Source: Candidatus Poribacteria bacterium | GTDB lineage: Bacteria; Poribacteria; WGA-4E; GCA-2687025 | Direction of reading: 5' to 3' | Length of the DNA: 64,000 nucleotides | Assembly (NCBI GenBank): GCA_018644665.1 | Contig: JABGQA010000066.1 | Location: 1-64,000, forward strand | In this document: positions 34,601-43,449 of the stretch, in pieces | Position numbering within the stretch: position 1 is the stretch's first letter | Layout of the letters: every line of letters starts with the position of its first letter | The notes under the pieces: generated by a model | Seen by the model: the letters and a program-made list of their open reading frames with translations, nothing else | The model's database searches: none | What the model was told of the DNA's origin: nothing | Made by a program: the position numbers and the translations under genes

Positions 34601-34838
34601 CTGTACCTGTCTCTCGGTCTACTACTGATCCTCGTGGCGCCCAGCCGCGATGTCGCTCCTGATGCCACCGCTGCGATGGCCGGCGTGTCGTCGCTCCGCA
34701 GCAACCCCACCTTTGACGGCGCTCGCCGATCCCACTCGCCATCGGACGTGGTCTGCGTGCAACCGCCTGAATCCGGCCCGGACTTGCGGCGAGACGTGGC
34801 CGCGAAGCCCTTCCCGACACAGCTACCGAGGTGTCCCA

Positions 34839-35603
34839 CTACCGCGCTCGCTTGATGTACGCCCATGTCGAGGTGGCCTTGTCCTGCGCTTCCACGGCAA
34901 ACCCGGTCGAGTCCACGTGGAGTCGCGCGGCGCTATCGCCGCCACCGAACTCGCGCGACGCTAGGTCCAGGTTCACGCCAACACCGTTCCTCAGGACCGC
35001 GATGCCGTAGTGGTCTCCGTCCATGAGGCCCTGAACGAGGTCCGCGTCCAGTTCGATATCCGTCCACTCGCCCTCGGTGAATTCCCAGAAGCCCTCTTCG
35101 TTCATGATGCTTCCGCCGTACCCGCCCGTGACGTCGAGCGCGTCCGTCTCGCCATAGCGGTCGCTGAGTTCCTCGTTGTCATCGCCCCAGGTTTCTGCCA
35201 CGGGCTCGCCGGGCCAGATGAAGGTCGCGGACTCCTCGTCGAACGTGTAGTCGCCGATGCCCTCTATCCAGTCGTGCGAGATGGTGGAGATGCCCTCGCT
35301 GTTGGTCTTGCCGGCGTCGTCGCCCGAGATACCGGCGCAGAACACCGAAAGCGTGCCACCGGACCCCTTGTGCCCCTCCACGAGCGACATGTCGAACCGG
35401 AAGACGACGATGCCCTGCCAGCCTTTGACGCGTAGGCGTTCGCGCGCTCCAGAGTTGGTGTCTTTCTCCGCGCTGTGTCCTGCCAACAACGTGTCTGCGA
35501 TGATGGGAAGCTCGACGTTGACGGCCCCCGCGCTGCTTGTCAGGACGGTGTATGCTAGCGCCAGGACGGCTCCGGCGAACACGGGTCGATATCGGCTTGT
35601 CAT
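34839..35603 (-). CDS. Secreted DNRLRE-like beta-sandwich protein
   Basis: A 254-residue exported protein. Signal peptide (residues ~1-27), then a jelly-roll typical of DNRLRE modules: 'IIADTLLAGHSAEKDTNSG', 'RERLRVKGWQGIVVFRFDMS' and 'WTDIELDADLVQGLMDGDHY'. These modules occur in carbohydrate-active or surface proteins and stick to polysaccharides. The ATG at 35603 has GAGGGGAAG upstream. It lies 127 bp downstream of membrane-protein paralogue 3. No catalytic residues are visible. Confidence 0.82.
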   Translation of the reverse strand: MTSRYRPVFAGAVLALAYTVLTSSAGAVNVELPIIADTLLAGHSAEKDTNSGARERLRVKGWQGIVVFRFDMSLVEGHKGSGGTLSVFCAGISGDDAGKTNSEGISTISHDWIEGIGDYTFDEESATFIWPGEPVAETWGDDNEELSDRYGETDALDVTGGYGGSIMNEEGFWEFTEGEWTDIELDADLVQGLMDGDHYGIAVLRNGVGVNLDLASREFGGGDSAARLHVDSTGFAVEAQDKATSTWAYIKRAR

Positions 35604-35730
35604 GGGCTTCCCCTCGGGTGCTTGACACGGCTAGGCGCAGATGCGTGATGTAATGTAGCGCCGTGGGTCGGTGATCGCAATTCGCGCCGATCGCTGGGTC
35701 ATATGCGTCGGGCCGTGCGGGCCCGCGGCA

Positions 35731-37668
35731 TCAGTTTGGGAACACGCGGTACATGGGGATGTCCAGGACGACTCCCGCGACGCTCCAGAGGCAAGCCGTG
35801 ACGTACTCCCCAAGCAGCAGTCCGACGAAAAACGGCAGGACCGTACGGTACGCGCGGATGCCGCCGTAGCGGAGGAACCCGAGTTTCAGCGCCCACGAGA
35901 TCGCCATAGGCATCCACACGAGGTCGATGATAAACGTGTTGCCGACAGCGAAGCCCAACGGGTGGAACGGCCAGGTCGCGAAGCGCAGACGGCCGAGGCT
36001 CAGCCCGGCGACCGCGACGAACCCCAACGCCACGGACCGCAGCCCCCGCAGGTCGGCGTCCCCGCGGTAGTCGATCCACGCGCGCAGCGTGCGATACGGG
36101 ATCAAGCCCATGTTCGTGCGCCACATGTTGACGTTGGGCGTACCGGCGCCCTTGCGGTAGTACATGTCCAACACGTTCCAGAAGCTCGCGACGATCCCCA
36201 GGACGACTGCCAACAGCACGACGATCCCAAACGGCCGCAGGGGCAGTCGAGACGTGCGGGCGATGTGGAACCCCTCCAGTTGATGCGGCATGTTCGCGCA
36301 TCGGAATTCCAGGTTGAACCACTGCATGTAGGTGAGCGCCGTCAGGCTGCGCGGTTCGATGTGCGCGGACCCGACGCCGCGCACGAGTAGCGTGATGGGG
36401 TTCCAGTACGGCCCGAAATGCCACACCACGCCGCCCTCGCCCCGAATCCTCGTCAGCGCCAGCATGTACAGGAAGAACAGACCCAGGAACAGCACCGCGA
36501 GCCCGATCTGTATGCCCGCCAGGACGCAAAACAGAGTGAGCAGCGCGCCACCCACCGCCAACCCAATGACCGCCCAGCGGTACGATAGGGGTTCGTCGGA
36601 GTCGTCCGTGGCGTCCGCGTTGAGCACGGACCTGCCGACAAGCGCGAGATGTCGCCGCCCGAGCCACAGAGAGATGACGCCGATCCCCATCCACGCGCCC
36701 GTGCCCTGCTCCGCGATGCTGCCGAGACCGCTCCACGGAGCTTGCGTCCCGGAGCCGAGAGCCACGACCAGCACGCCCTGGAGTTTGCGGACAAGGTAGA
36801 AGAACCAGCACGAGAACGCCACGTCCAGTGGGATGAAGAACGTCAGGCCTATCACGGACGGGTGAAACGCCGCGGGCAGTCCGCCGATGCCGTTCCACGG
36901 TCGCTCGCGAAAGAGGTAACCGATGTCGAACGGCTTCACCGGGATGTACGGAAGCGACGGCACGAAGAACTGCACGCTGTTCCACGAAGGAATGACCGAC
37001 GCGATCACGATGCCCGCCCACAGGAACGGGTTGCGGAAGTAGTCAGTGAAGCGCCGCTCGCGAACGCTCATCTCCAGTGGCAGGACGGCGATGGGGTACG
37101 AGAGCTGCTCCTGCTCGCTCCACCGGCGCCGCACGATGACGTTGATGCAGAACATCACCCACAGCAGGACGAACGTGAACGCGGACCACGCCACGATCGG
37201 ATTGCGCCATGCGGTCAGGTGTTCGGCCGTATAGAGGGTGGATTCACCCTCGTAGAAGCGGCGGATGGCCAGGTCCCCCTCGGGCCGAAGCCACGAAGGG
37301 ATGTGTTGGTGGAAGTCGGCCCAGCCGTTCTCCTGGGTGGCGTACCAGAACGGGTTCGCCAGGGCCGTGGTAAGGAAACCGAACATGCCGATGCCGTTGA
37401 TGCTCATGCCGATGGTGAGCATCACGTAGATGGTGAGCATCTCGGCGCCGGTGAACGCCGCTTGCGGCGCGTGGCGCTCCAGCCCCATGTTGGCGACAAC
37501 CAGCACGAAGAGGATGAACACCGCGCCGATGAGCAGCGACGTAGACGTGATCTCCGTGACGCCCGTCGTCATCTCCGACCGGGTGATCCAGAAGCAACTC
37601 ACGGGTATCAGCGCGCTGCCGATCAAGACAGAGCGTGCCGTGATGCGTTGTTGCTGCGCGTGCTTCAT
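35731..37668 (-). CDS. Large polytopic membrane protein, DUF6785/DUF6784-like (paralogue 3)
   Basis: A 645-residue relative of paralogues 1, 2, 4 and 5. The central block is 'RRRWSEQEQLSYPIAVLPLE' and the C-terminal block 'GGIRAYRTVLPFFVGLLLGE'. 'TWPFHPLGFAVGN' takes the place of the 'WWPLHP' block. About 12-14 membrane segments. It stands alone, with inverted GGTGTGA half-sites 16-60 bp upstream of its ATG that may bind a regulator. The gene is followed by the DNRLRE-like secreted protein on the same strand. Transport of an organic solute is a guess. Confidence 0.85.
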   Translation of the reverse strand: MKHAQQQRITARSVLIGSALIPVSCFWITRSEMTTGVTEITSTSLLIGAVFILFVLVVANMGLERHAPQAAFTGAEMLTIYVMLTIGMSINGIGMFGFLTTALANPFWYATQENGWADFHQHIPSWLRPEGDLAIRRFYEGESTLYTAEHLTAWRNPIVAWSAFTFVLLWVMFCINVIVRRRWSEQEQLSYPIAVLPLEMSVRERRFTDYFRNPFLWAGIVIASVIPSWNSVQFFVPSLPYIPVKPFDIGYLFRERPWNGIGGLPAAFHPSVIGLTFFIPLDVAFSCWFFYLVRKLQGVLVVALGSGTQAPWSGLGSIAEQGTGAWMGIGVISLWLGRRHLALVGRSVLNADATDDSDEPLSYRWAVIGLAVGGALLTLFCVLAGIQIGLAVLFLGLFFLYMLALTRIRGEGGVVWHFGPYWNPITLLVRGVGSAHIEPRSLTALTYMQWFNLEFRCANMPHQLEGFHIARTSRLPLRPFGIVVLLAVVLGIVASFWNVLDMYYRKGAGTPNVNMWRTNMGLIPYRTLRAWIDYRGDADLRGLRSVALGFVAVAGLSLGRLRFATWPFHPLGFAVGNTFIIDLVWMPMAISWALKLGFLRYGGIRAYRTVLPFFVGLLLGEYVTACLWSVAGVVLDIPMYRVFPN

Positions 37669-37683
37669 GCGTGGGGCTGCGCC

Positions 37684-37728
37684 GGTGTGAGTCGTGCCCC
37701 ATCGTGCATCACACCCGAGGCGGTGTGA
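37684..37728. promoter_or_regulatory. Inverted GGTGTGA half-sites, candidate operator
   Basis: TCACACC (37709-37715) and GGTGTGA (37722-37728) form a perfect inverted repeat with a 6-bp spacer. A third GGTGTGA lies at 37684-37690. All three precede the start of membrane-protein paralogue 3 (37668), a typical place for a regulator to act. Confidence 0.45.
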
Positions 37729-37862
37729 AGCGATGCGGGCTCGCCAGGAGTGGCGCCGAATCAGCAGGCGAGCGACGTGGGAGCGGACCCGTCGCGGGCG
37801 CGTGGGCCCACCACCATCGTCACGGGTGGTGCGAAGGAGGGCGGGATCGCACAGGCGGGCGC

Positions 37863-38264
37863 TCAGCGTGACGTACGGCGGCCCGTCGCGGCCGAGCGCG
37901 GGCTCTGCACGCCCCCCGGATCGGAGCCGCGAACCCGGGCCGCCAGCCGCTCATCAATAGCGGACTTTACGGCCTGGAATTGTGGTTGGCAACGAAGACG
38001 ACTGTGTTCTCGTCTTTGGTTGCGTCAAGTCGGCCACCCTTGCTCTCGGTACCCCCACCAACGCGAACTGTATGTATCCGCTAGTGGCCGTGCCTGCGCT
38101 CCTGAATTCTACTGACGTGATCTGGTCGAGCCAGATCTCCTTGTCGCCCCGGAGCCCGAACGTGAAGAACGTCAAGCACCCACGTTCCTCTGGATGCGCA
38201 CGCGATCATCGAACAGTTCGATATGGCCGTTGTATCCAGCCGCAGTCAGACATGGCTCGGTCAT
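37863..38264 (-). pseudogene. DUF4429-like protein gene broken by three single-base deletions
   Basis: Reading the minus strand from the ATG at 38264, the segments fall in three frames but join into one domain: 'GYNGHIELFDDRVRIQRNVG', then 'FFTFGLRGDKEIWLDQITSV' and 'SGYIQFALVG', then 'TESKGGRLDATKDENTVVFV', then 'FQAVKSAIDERLAARVRG', ending at the TGA at 37863-37865. The order and spacing match DUF4429 (a PH-like domain). The frame shifts by -1 near 38174, 38054 and 37980, each explained by loss of one base; together the three restore the first frame. The longest piece alone (37954-38175) would be a meaningless 73-residue frame. Either decay or assembly error; other genes in the window show no indels, which favours decay. 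Confidence 0.7.
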
Positions 38265-38285
38265 CGCATCGGCCCTCGACACGTG

Positions 38286-38313
38286 TTGACGTTGACACTC
38301 GTCAGTCTAGAAT
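38286..38313 (+). promoter_or_regulatory. Possible promoter without an evident gene
   Basis: TTGACG (38286-38291) and TAGAAT (38308-38313) are 16 bp apart on the plus strand. The ~650 bp downstream have no plausible plus-strand frame before the GH29 gene at 38974; it may serve that gene with a long leader or be a chance match. Confidence 0.25.
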
Positions 38314-38447
38314 GACAGCGGGCCACGCACAATCCGTCGCGAGCATCGCGGGCCACGGAGCGGAGGAATTCAGGGCCCAGCACGACTGTAGGTTGCGCTG
38401 ATCGTGGAGTGCAGCACGTCAAGGAGACGTGAGTGCAGGAAGGGCGG

Positions 38448-38618
38448 CTACTGGCGATCCGGCCGCAGGACCGGCAGCGATCTGTATGCGCGCATGGAAC
38501 TGGCATCTAGCGTCCGGGCGCCGTCTTCGGCGTGCCGTTTCTGGACGTCACGCAGCACCGCCAGGAAGAACACCCCTACGACGACGGCTGCCGCCAGCAA
38601 CCCAATCCACTGTTCCAT
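38448..38618 (-). CDS. Small single-pass membrane protein
   Basis: A 56-residue frame: 'MEQWIGLLAAAVVVGVFFLA' forms one membrane helix, followed by a basic/acidic cytoplasmic tail ('VLRDVQKRHAEDGARTLDAS'). The ATG at 38618 has GGTGGGGG upstream. Short size and lack of homologues known to me keep confidence moderate; the helix plus charged tail is what a real small membrane protein looks like. Confidence 0.5.
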   Translation of the reverse strand: MEQWIGLLAAAVVVGVFFLAVLRDVQKRHAEDGARTLDASSMRAYRSLPVLRPDRQ

Positions 38619-38712
38619 TGCGCTACCCCCACCGATGACACGACGCCCCGCGACCGAGTCGGCCGGGCAAGGACGCGGAGTCGCGCCCATCAATATGCTA
38701 CTGCGCTTCTGC

Positions 38713-38730
38713 TCCACGCCCGTGCGTGGA
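38713..38730. other. Small hairpin in the gap before GH29
   Basis: TCCACGC (38713-38719) and GCGTGGA (38724-38730) with a 4-nt loop. Apart from this and the features listed, the 1.3-kb span 37669-38973 shows nothing further I can support. Confidence 0.35.
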
Positions 38731-38973
38731 AGCCTGATATGTCCGCCGCGCGGCGTCGGGCGAAACACCCCACGGTAGGGGGTAGCATGGCGCCGTACTG
38801 CCGGCGTGGGCCGGTTTCGTGCGAGACCGTGTGGTCACGGACCCGCGACAGTCATAGGCCGCTGGGCGCTCAGACCGGCGGGGCCACGCGGCGACCTTGC
38901 AGGGCGGCCGACCGCGGAATACGCTGCCCGGACTACCGAGCGGATGGACGCAGGATGGAAGGGCCCATACCCC

Positions 38974-40362
38974 ATGCCGACATTCGACGCCACGGCCGAA
39001 TCCCTCAAGGCGTATCGCTGTCCGGACTGGTTCCGTGACGCGAAGTTCGGCATCTACGTTCACTGGGGCGTCTACTCGGTCCCCGCGCAAGGGGAGTGGT
39101 ACGCCCGGAACATGTACATCCCCGGTCAGGCGGCATACGAGCACCACCGGGCGGCGTACGGCCATCCGTCGGAATTCGGCTACAAGGATCTGATCCCTCT
39201 GTGGCGTGCGGAGAACTTCGATCCCGAGCGCCTGGTCGGTCTGTTCAAGGACGCCGGCGCCCGGTACTTCACGCCGTGCGCAATCCACCACGACAACTTC
39301 GATCTCTGGAACTCGACGCATCAGCGGTGGAATTCGGTGAACATGGGTCCCAAGCGGGACATCACCGGCCTGTGGCGGGACGCCACGCTCAAGCATGGGT
39401 TGCGATGGGGCGTCACGACGCACCTCGAACGCACCTATAGCTGGTTCAACGTGAACAAGGGAGCCGACACCGAGGGCGAATACGCAGGCGTGCCGTACGA
39501 CGGCGCAGACCCCGAATGCGCCGACCTCTACCTTGAGCCGCACGACGATACGGACCTCCGCCACCCGCTGAACCCGCCGAAGTCGTGGTGTGACACGTGG
39601 GCGCGGCGCATCAAGGACCTGATCGACAACTACCGCCCGGACCACCTCTACCTAGACGGCGCGATCCCGTTCCAGGGCGACGACGACGCGCGCACGGGCA
39701 TGGAGGTCATGGCCTACTACTACAACCGCAATCAGGAGTGGCACGGCGGTCGGCAGGAATGCGTGATGTGCATCAAGGACCACGCGGACCACGGCACGTA
39801 TATCGCCGGCGTCGCGACGCAGGACATGGAGCGCAGCCTCGCCGACGAGTTGCTCCCCGAGCCGTGGCAGACGGACACGTCCATCGGGCCGTGGGGCTAT
39901 CACACGGGAGCGCAATACCGCCCCGTGGCGGACATCCTCCGCGAACTCGTGGACATAGTGAGCAAGAACGGGAACATGCTGCTGAACGTGCCGCCACGCG
40001 CCGACGGCACGCTGGACTCGGAGACGGAGACGATCCTGCGCGACATCGGGCGATGGATGGCCGTGAACGGCGACGCGATCTACGACACGCGACCGTGGCA
40101 TCGCTACGGGGACGGGTCGCTTCGCTTCACGATGAAGGGCGACACGCTCTACGCCTTCGAGCTGGAGTGGCCCGGCGAGCGCCGCACGCTGAGTGTCCCC
40201 ATAGAGCGTGCGGATGGCTCACACGGCGACATTGCGTCGGTGGGGTTGCTCGGGCATGCCGGCACATTGGAGTGGGCGCAACACGGCTCGCGCCTCGCAA
40301 TCACGCTGCCGCCGCGGCAGCCTTCGGAGTACATGCCCGCGTTCCGCATCGACTTTAAGTGA
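38974..40362 (+). CDS. GH29-family alpha-L-fucosidase
   Basis: A 462-residue glycoside hydrolase. 'WFRDAKFGIYVHWGVYSVPA' is the GH29 N-terminal signature, followed by 'DAGARYFTPCAIHHDNFDLW' and 'LYLDGAIPF' where D228 is the probable nucleophile. A beta-rich C-terminal domain ends the protein. It releases L-fucose from glycans with retention. No signal peptide is seen, so it acts inside the cell on imported oligosaccharides. The ATG at 38974 has GGAAGGG upstream; an ATG at 38944 is also in frame. The 3' end overlaps the phosphotransferase gene on the other strand by 8 bp. Confidence 0.9.
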   Translation: MPTFDATAESLKAYRCPDWFRDAKFGIYVHWGVYSVPAQGEWYARNMYIPGQAAYEHHRAAYGHPSEFGYKDLIPLWRAENFDPERLVGLFKDAGARYFTPCAIHHDNFDLWNSTHQRWNSVNMGPKRDITGLWRDATLKHGLRWGVTTHLERTYSWFNVNKGADTEGEYAGVPYDGADPECADLYLEPHDDTDLRHPLNPPKSWCDTWARRIKDLIDNYRPDHLYLDGAIPFQGDDDARTGMEVMAYYYNRNQEWHGGRQECVMCIKDHADHGTYIAGVATQDMERSLADELLPEPWQTDTSIGPWGYHTGAQYRPVADILRELVDIVSKNGNMLLNVPPRADGTLDSETETILRDIGRWMAVNGDAIYDTRPWHRYGDGSLRFTMKGDTLYAFELEWPGERRTLSVPIERADGSHGDIASVGLLGHAGTLEWAQHGSRLAITLPPRQPSEYMPAFRIDFK

Positions 40363-41290
40363 TCTTGCCTACGATGATCTTCAGCGCTGTCTTGACCCAT
40401 TCGTAGAGCAGGGGGTCTTCGAAGGTCGCGCTTTCGCCCCAGAAGATCGCCGAGTAGGCGTAGTAGGCGTCCAGGACCTCCATGAGTTCATCGCCGCCGC
40501 GGAACTTCAGGTGCGCGCGCAGGAAGTCCGCGTCGTGGCGCGTGAATCCATCGTCAAGGATCAGGTAATTGAGCGCTCCGCACAGGTCCATACGGCTGTC
40601 CCCGATGACGGCCAGGACGCTGTAGTCCATCACGGCGGAGATGTTGTTCTCCTCGCCAACGAGGACGTTCGCGGGCCAGAAGTCGTTATGGACGAGCGCC
40701 TTTTGCTCGCACGCTAGATTCGCGGGGATGTACTCGCGAAGGTAGTCGACGACCTTGTCGAAGTCCTCGACATCCGCAGTCAGCCTCTCTCGCGATTTCG
40801 CCAACGCTTCGTCTAGCTTTGCGAGGAGGTATTCCGTCCACACCTTCGAGTTGAGCATGCCGTCGCGTTCGACGTAGTCGCCGAACGGAGGACGGGAGAC
40901 CTCGACGGTGCCTAGCTCGTACGCTGCATCTAGGAACGCGAGGAGGATCGTCTGCCGATCCTGCGGCGTGGCCTTGGCGCACGCCTGGGCCATGGGGGTC
41001 CCCGATAGACGCCTCTCGACGGTGTAGGGCGTGCCTTCGTGCGTGCGGATCTCCTTGATGCGTGGCGTTTCGAACGACAGACCCCTCCGGGCCAAACCCC
41101 CGTGGACCGTCTTCAGTTTTTCTAGGTAGCTCTCCTCGCCGCCCGGGTAGATCTTGATCACGTCCGTATCGGACCTGACGAAGATGTGCCCCTCGCCACC
41201 CTTACCGAGCAGCTCCGGCTCGTCGATGCCCTCGTGTTCGAGGACCGCTGTTATCTCGTCGGGGTACGACGCTTCTTCGGGATTCTCCAT
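40355..41290 (-). CDS. Phosphotransferase (aminoglycoside phosphotransferase/choline kinase fold)
   Basis: A 311-residue kinase-like protein. The catalytic loop 'LVHNDFWPANVLVG' (H-N-D-x5-N) and the metal-binding 'VMDYSVLAVIGDSRMDL' are intact, and the N-lobe has a glycine-rich 'GKGGEGHIFVRS' and 'VIKIYPGG' with the ATP-contact lysine. It phosphorylates a small molecule. It is the last gene of a minus-strand trio, starting 3 bp after the stop of the LamG protein gene. Substrate unknown; nothing suggests drug resistance. Confidence 0.85.
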   Translation of the reverse strand: MENPEEASYPDEITAVLEHEGIDEPELLGKGGEGHIFVRSDTDVIKIYPGGEESYLEKLKTVHGGLARRGLSFETPRIKEIRTHEGTPYTVERRLSGTPMAQACAKATPQDRQTILLAFLDAAYELGTVEVSRPPFGDYVERDGMLNSKVWTEYLLAKLDEALAKSRERLTADVEDFDKVVDYLREYIPANLACEQKALVHNDFWPANVLVGEENNISAVMDYSVLAVIGDSRMDLCGALNYLILDDGFTRHDADFLRAHLKFRGGDELMEVLDAYYAYSAIFWGESATFEDPLLYEWVKTALKIIVGKIT

Positions 41291-41293
41291 GCG

Positions 41294-43420
41294 CTACTCC
41301 TCCGTGAGTGGGCCGACGTCGTAGAACATGGGCATTTCGAGGTCCACGTCGTCGAGGTGGAATTGTCGTTCGGAGTGGATCTGAGGGTTGGCCTCGTAGG
41401 GTTCCAACAGAAGTTCGTGACGGTCGCCGGGCCTCGCGTGGGCGGCGGGGAGCTTCTCCCCGTCCATCCACACGTATCGGGCGACCAGGATGCGTCTGGG
41501 CCGGACATCGCCTGAATGCACCTGCTCCGCTTCATATTCGAACGCGGCCCAGGCGCGCTTGTAGGGGCTCTGCGAGGGGTCGGGCAGGGCCGGGGCCGCC
41601 AGGAGGCGCCCGGTTGCTGCAGAAGTGGTCGGCTCCGGTCGTGACGCCACGCGCGCTGCATACGCAGCATAGTTCGCGCGTATCTCGTCCGCTTCCAGCG
41701 CTCTGTTGTATACGGCAACGCCTTCTACCGTGCCGCGCCAGGGGCCCCAGGTTCCGGCGGCGTTCTCCGCCGCGCCAAACACCAACGGTGAAGCAGTCCA
41801 GTTGGCCGTTGGCGGGTGCTCCGGCGGCCATTCGCGGGCGAGCGATCCGTTGAGGTACGCTCGCACCGTTTCATCGTGGAACGTCAAGACGAGGTGCTGG
41901 CCTATCGCCATTGCCGCACGCGGGCCTCTTCCCATGGCGCTGCCAATGCTGAACCAGAATTCGGAACCTGACTGCCACAGGCCGTAGACGCGAGGCGATG
42001 CCACGATCGGGGTCATCAGGCGTGCGTCGACGATGTCAGGGACGATCCAGGCCTCGAGGCTCACGGTGTCGGTGGCCTTCAGCATCGGCAGTATGGCTTC
42101 GGCCACGCCTGGGAGGTGGAACGACCCGCCCTCCAAGCTCATGGCGCCGTCACGCGTGTAGCGCACGCGGCCGTGCGGCGTGGGCTCTAAGGCGGCATCG
42201 GTCCTCGGCACGCCAGCGGCGTCGAATGTCTGCGCGGGTCCATCTGCCGTGGCCCACAGGAACACAAGGCCCGCACGGTCGGTGGGCCACGACTCCTCGG
42301 CGTCGGAGGCGGGGGACAACGCGCCTTCGGCGATAACGGCGGGAGCGGCGGGCCGCGACACGGCTGCGTCCGCCGCAGTCTCCTCGACCCAGAGATGATG
42401 CGTCGCCGCGCCACGCGCTACTGGGGTCCACGCTTCCTCGGACCAGCTGTACACACCGACGACATGTCGCTCCGGTTCGAACTCGCGGATGCCCGCGCCG
42501 TAGAAACTCGCGCTCATGAAGTTCGCGTGCGTCGACCACTCGGTGTACGTGTACTCGCGGTACGGCGCCAGCGGCGGGATGCTCGCGTTTGTGCGCGGGT
42601 CGTAGAACAGCCTGCGATGCGGTCCGTCCAGCCAGAGGAACCGGTCGGGATGCGCCGGATCCTGGCTCATCGACACGTTGCAGTGGCCGCCGACGCGGCT
42701 CTCAACGACACGGATGAGGGCGTCCTGGGTCTCGTTGGGATGAAGTTCCGCCCACACCCACCCCGGCTGGGCCGTGCTCATGTACCGGCCGTCGCGAGAC
42801 CGCCCGCCTCTGAGCGCGTAGCCGTGGACAAGCACCGAGGCGTCGCCTACGGGCTTCGTGGCGCCGACGCCGATCTGGCGTATCAGCGTGTTGCCGCTGA
42901 CGTCCGCGCTGTTCTCCCACTTCGTGCTGACGTAGATGATGTATTCGTCGCCTGTCTCCGGATGCACCCACCAGCGCGGATCGAAGCCCGGGCCGATCCT
43001 GGTGGCCTCCGGCCCGCCCTCCTCGAGGCGACACACGTAGATGTCTTCCCCGTCGTGGTAGGCGACGCGCGTCCCGTCCGGGCTGATGGACGGGTCGCCG
43101 ATCCACGTGTGCGCGTCCGTACGGACGAGCACGGGTCGGATAGGCTCGCGCGTGAAGTCGATGAGCCACATGGCGGCCTGGTGACCTGCCGTCCCGGCCC
43201 AATGCGCTCCGGCGTGCAGTATGACCAGCTTCGCTGCGCGTCCTGCGAACAGGCTGGCGGCGCCTTCCGCATCCAGGAGGATTTCGGGGACGGGGAGCGC
43301 GCCGGCGCGCGCGCGTAGCTCGCCCTCGTCGATTGGGCGCGACGGGAAGGCAGACGCGGACGCAGCGAGGAACGCCAACGGGAGGATCGCGCGCAAATGC
43401 GTCGGCGTCGGCAGTCGCAT
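41294..43420 (-). CDS. Secreted propeller (PD40-like) and LamG-domain protein
   Basis: A 708-residue exported protein with a signal peptide (MRLPTPTHLRAILPLAFLAA). Residues ~60-330 look like a TolB/PD40-type beta-propeller ('DPSISPDGTRVAYHDGEDIY'). Residues ~420-600 form a LamG/concanavalin-like domain ('TVSLEAWIVPDIVDARLM', 'VLTFHDETVRAYLNGSLA', 'WGPWRGTVEGVAVYNRALEA'). A C-terminal ~100-residue part is unassigned. Such proteins bind or scan glycans at the surface. It follows the amidohydrolase by 29 bp. Confidence 0.83.
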   Translation of the reverse strand: MRLPTPTHLRAILPLAFLAASASAFPSRPIDEGELRARAGALPVPEILLDAEGAASLFAGRAAKLVILHAGAHWAGTAGHQAAMWLIDFTREPIRPVLVRTDAHTWIGDPSISPDGTRVAYHDGEDIYVCRLEEGGPEATRIGPGFDPRWWVHPETGDEYIIYVSTKWENSADVSGNTLIRQIGVGATKPVGDASVLVHGYALRGGRSRDGRYMSTAQPGWVWAELHPNETQDALIRVVESRVGGHCNVSMSQDPAHPDRFLWLDGPHRRLFYDPRTNASIPPLAPYREYTYTEWSTHANFMSASFYGAGIREFEPERHVVGVYSWSEEAWTPVARGAATHHLWVEETAADAAVSRPAAPAVIAEGALSPASDAEESWPTDRAGLVFLWATADGPAQTFDAAGVPRTDAALEPTPHGRVRYTRDGAMSLEGGSFHLPGVAEAILPMLKATDTVSLEAWIVPDIVDARLMTPIVASPRVYGLWQSGSEFWFSIGSAMGRGPRAAMAIGQHLVLTFHDETVRAYLNGSLAREWPPEHPPTANWTASPLVFGAAENAAGTWGPWRGTVEGVAVYNRALEADEIRANYAAYAARVASRPEPTTSAATGRLLAAPALPDPSQSPYKRAWAAFEYEAEQVHSGDVRPRRILVARYVWMDGEKLPAAHARPGDRHELLLEPYEANPQIHSERQFHLDDVDLEMPMFYDVGPLTEE

Positions 43421-43449
43421 TCGGAACGCGCCTTCCCGTGGTCGGTGGT

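Noticed and set aside
34532-34855. A 107-residue plus-strand frame over the candidate small RNA
   Set aside because: Its first codons lie inside the -10 box and a terminator with T6 sits within the first 23 codons. The downstream part is Ser/Arg/Pro-rich and non-descript.
34504-34866. A 120-residue minus-strand frame over the same gap
   Set aside because: Composition is typical of a chance frame in GC-rich DNA, it overlaps the end of the DNRLRE-like gene, and it lacks a domain or good SD.
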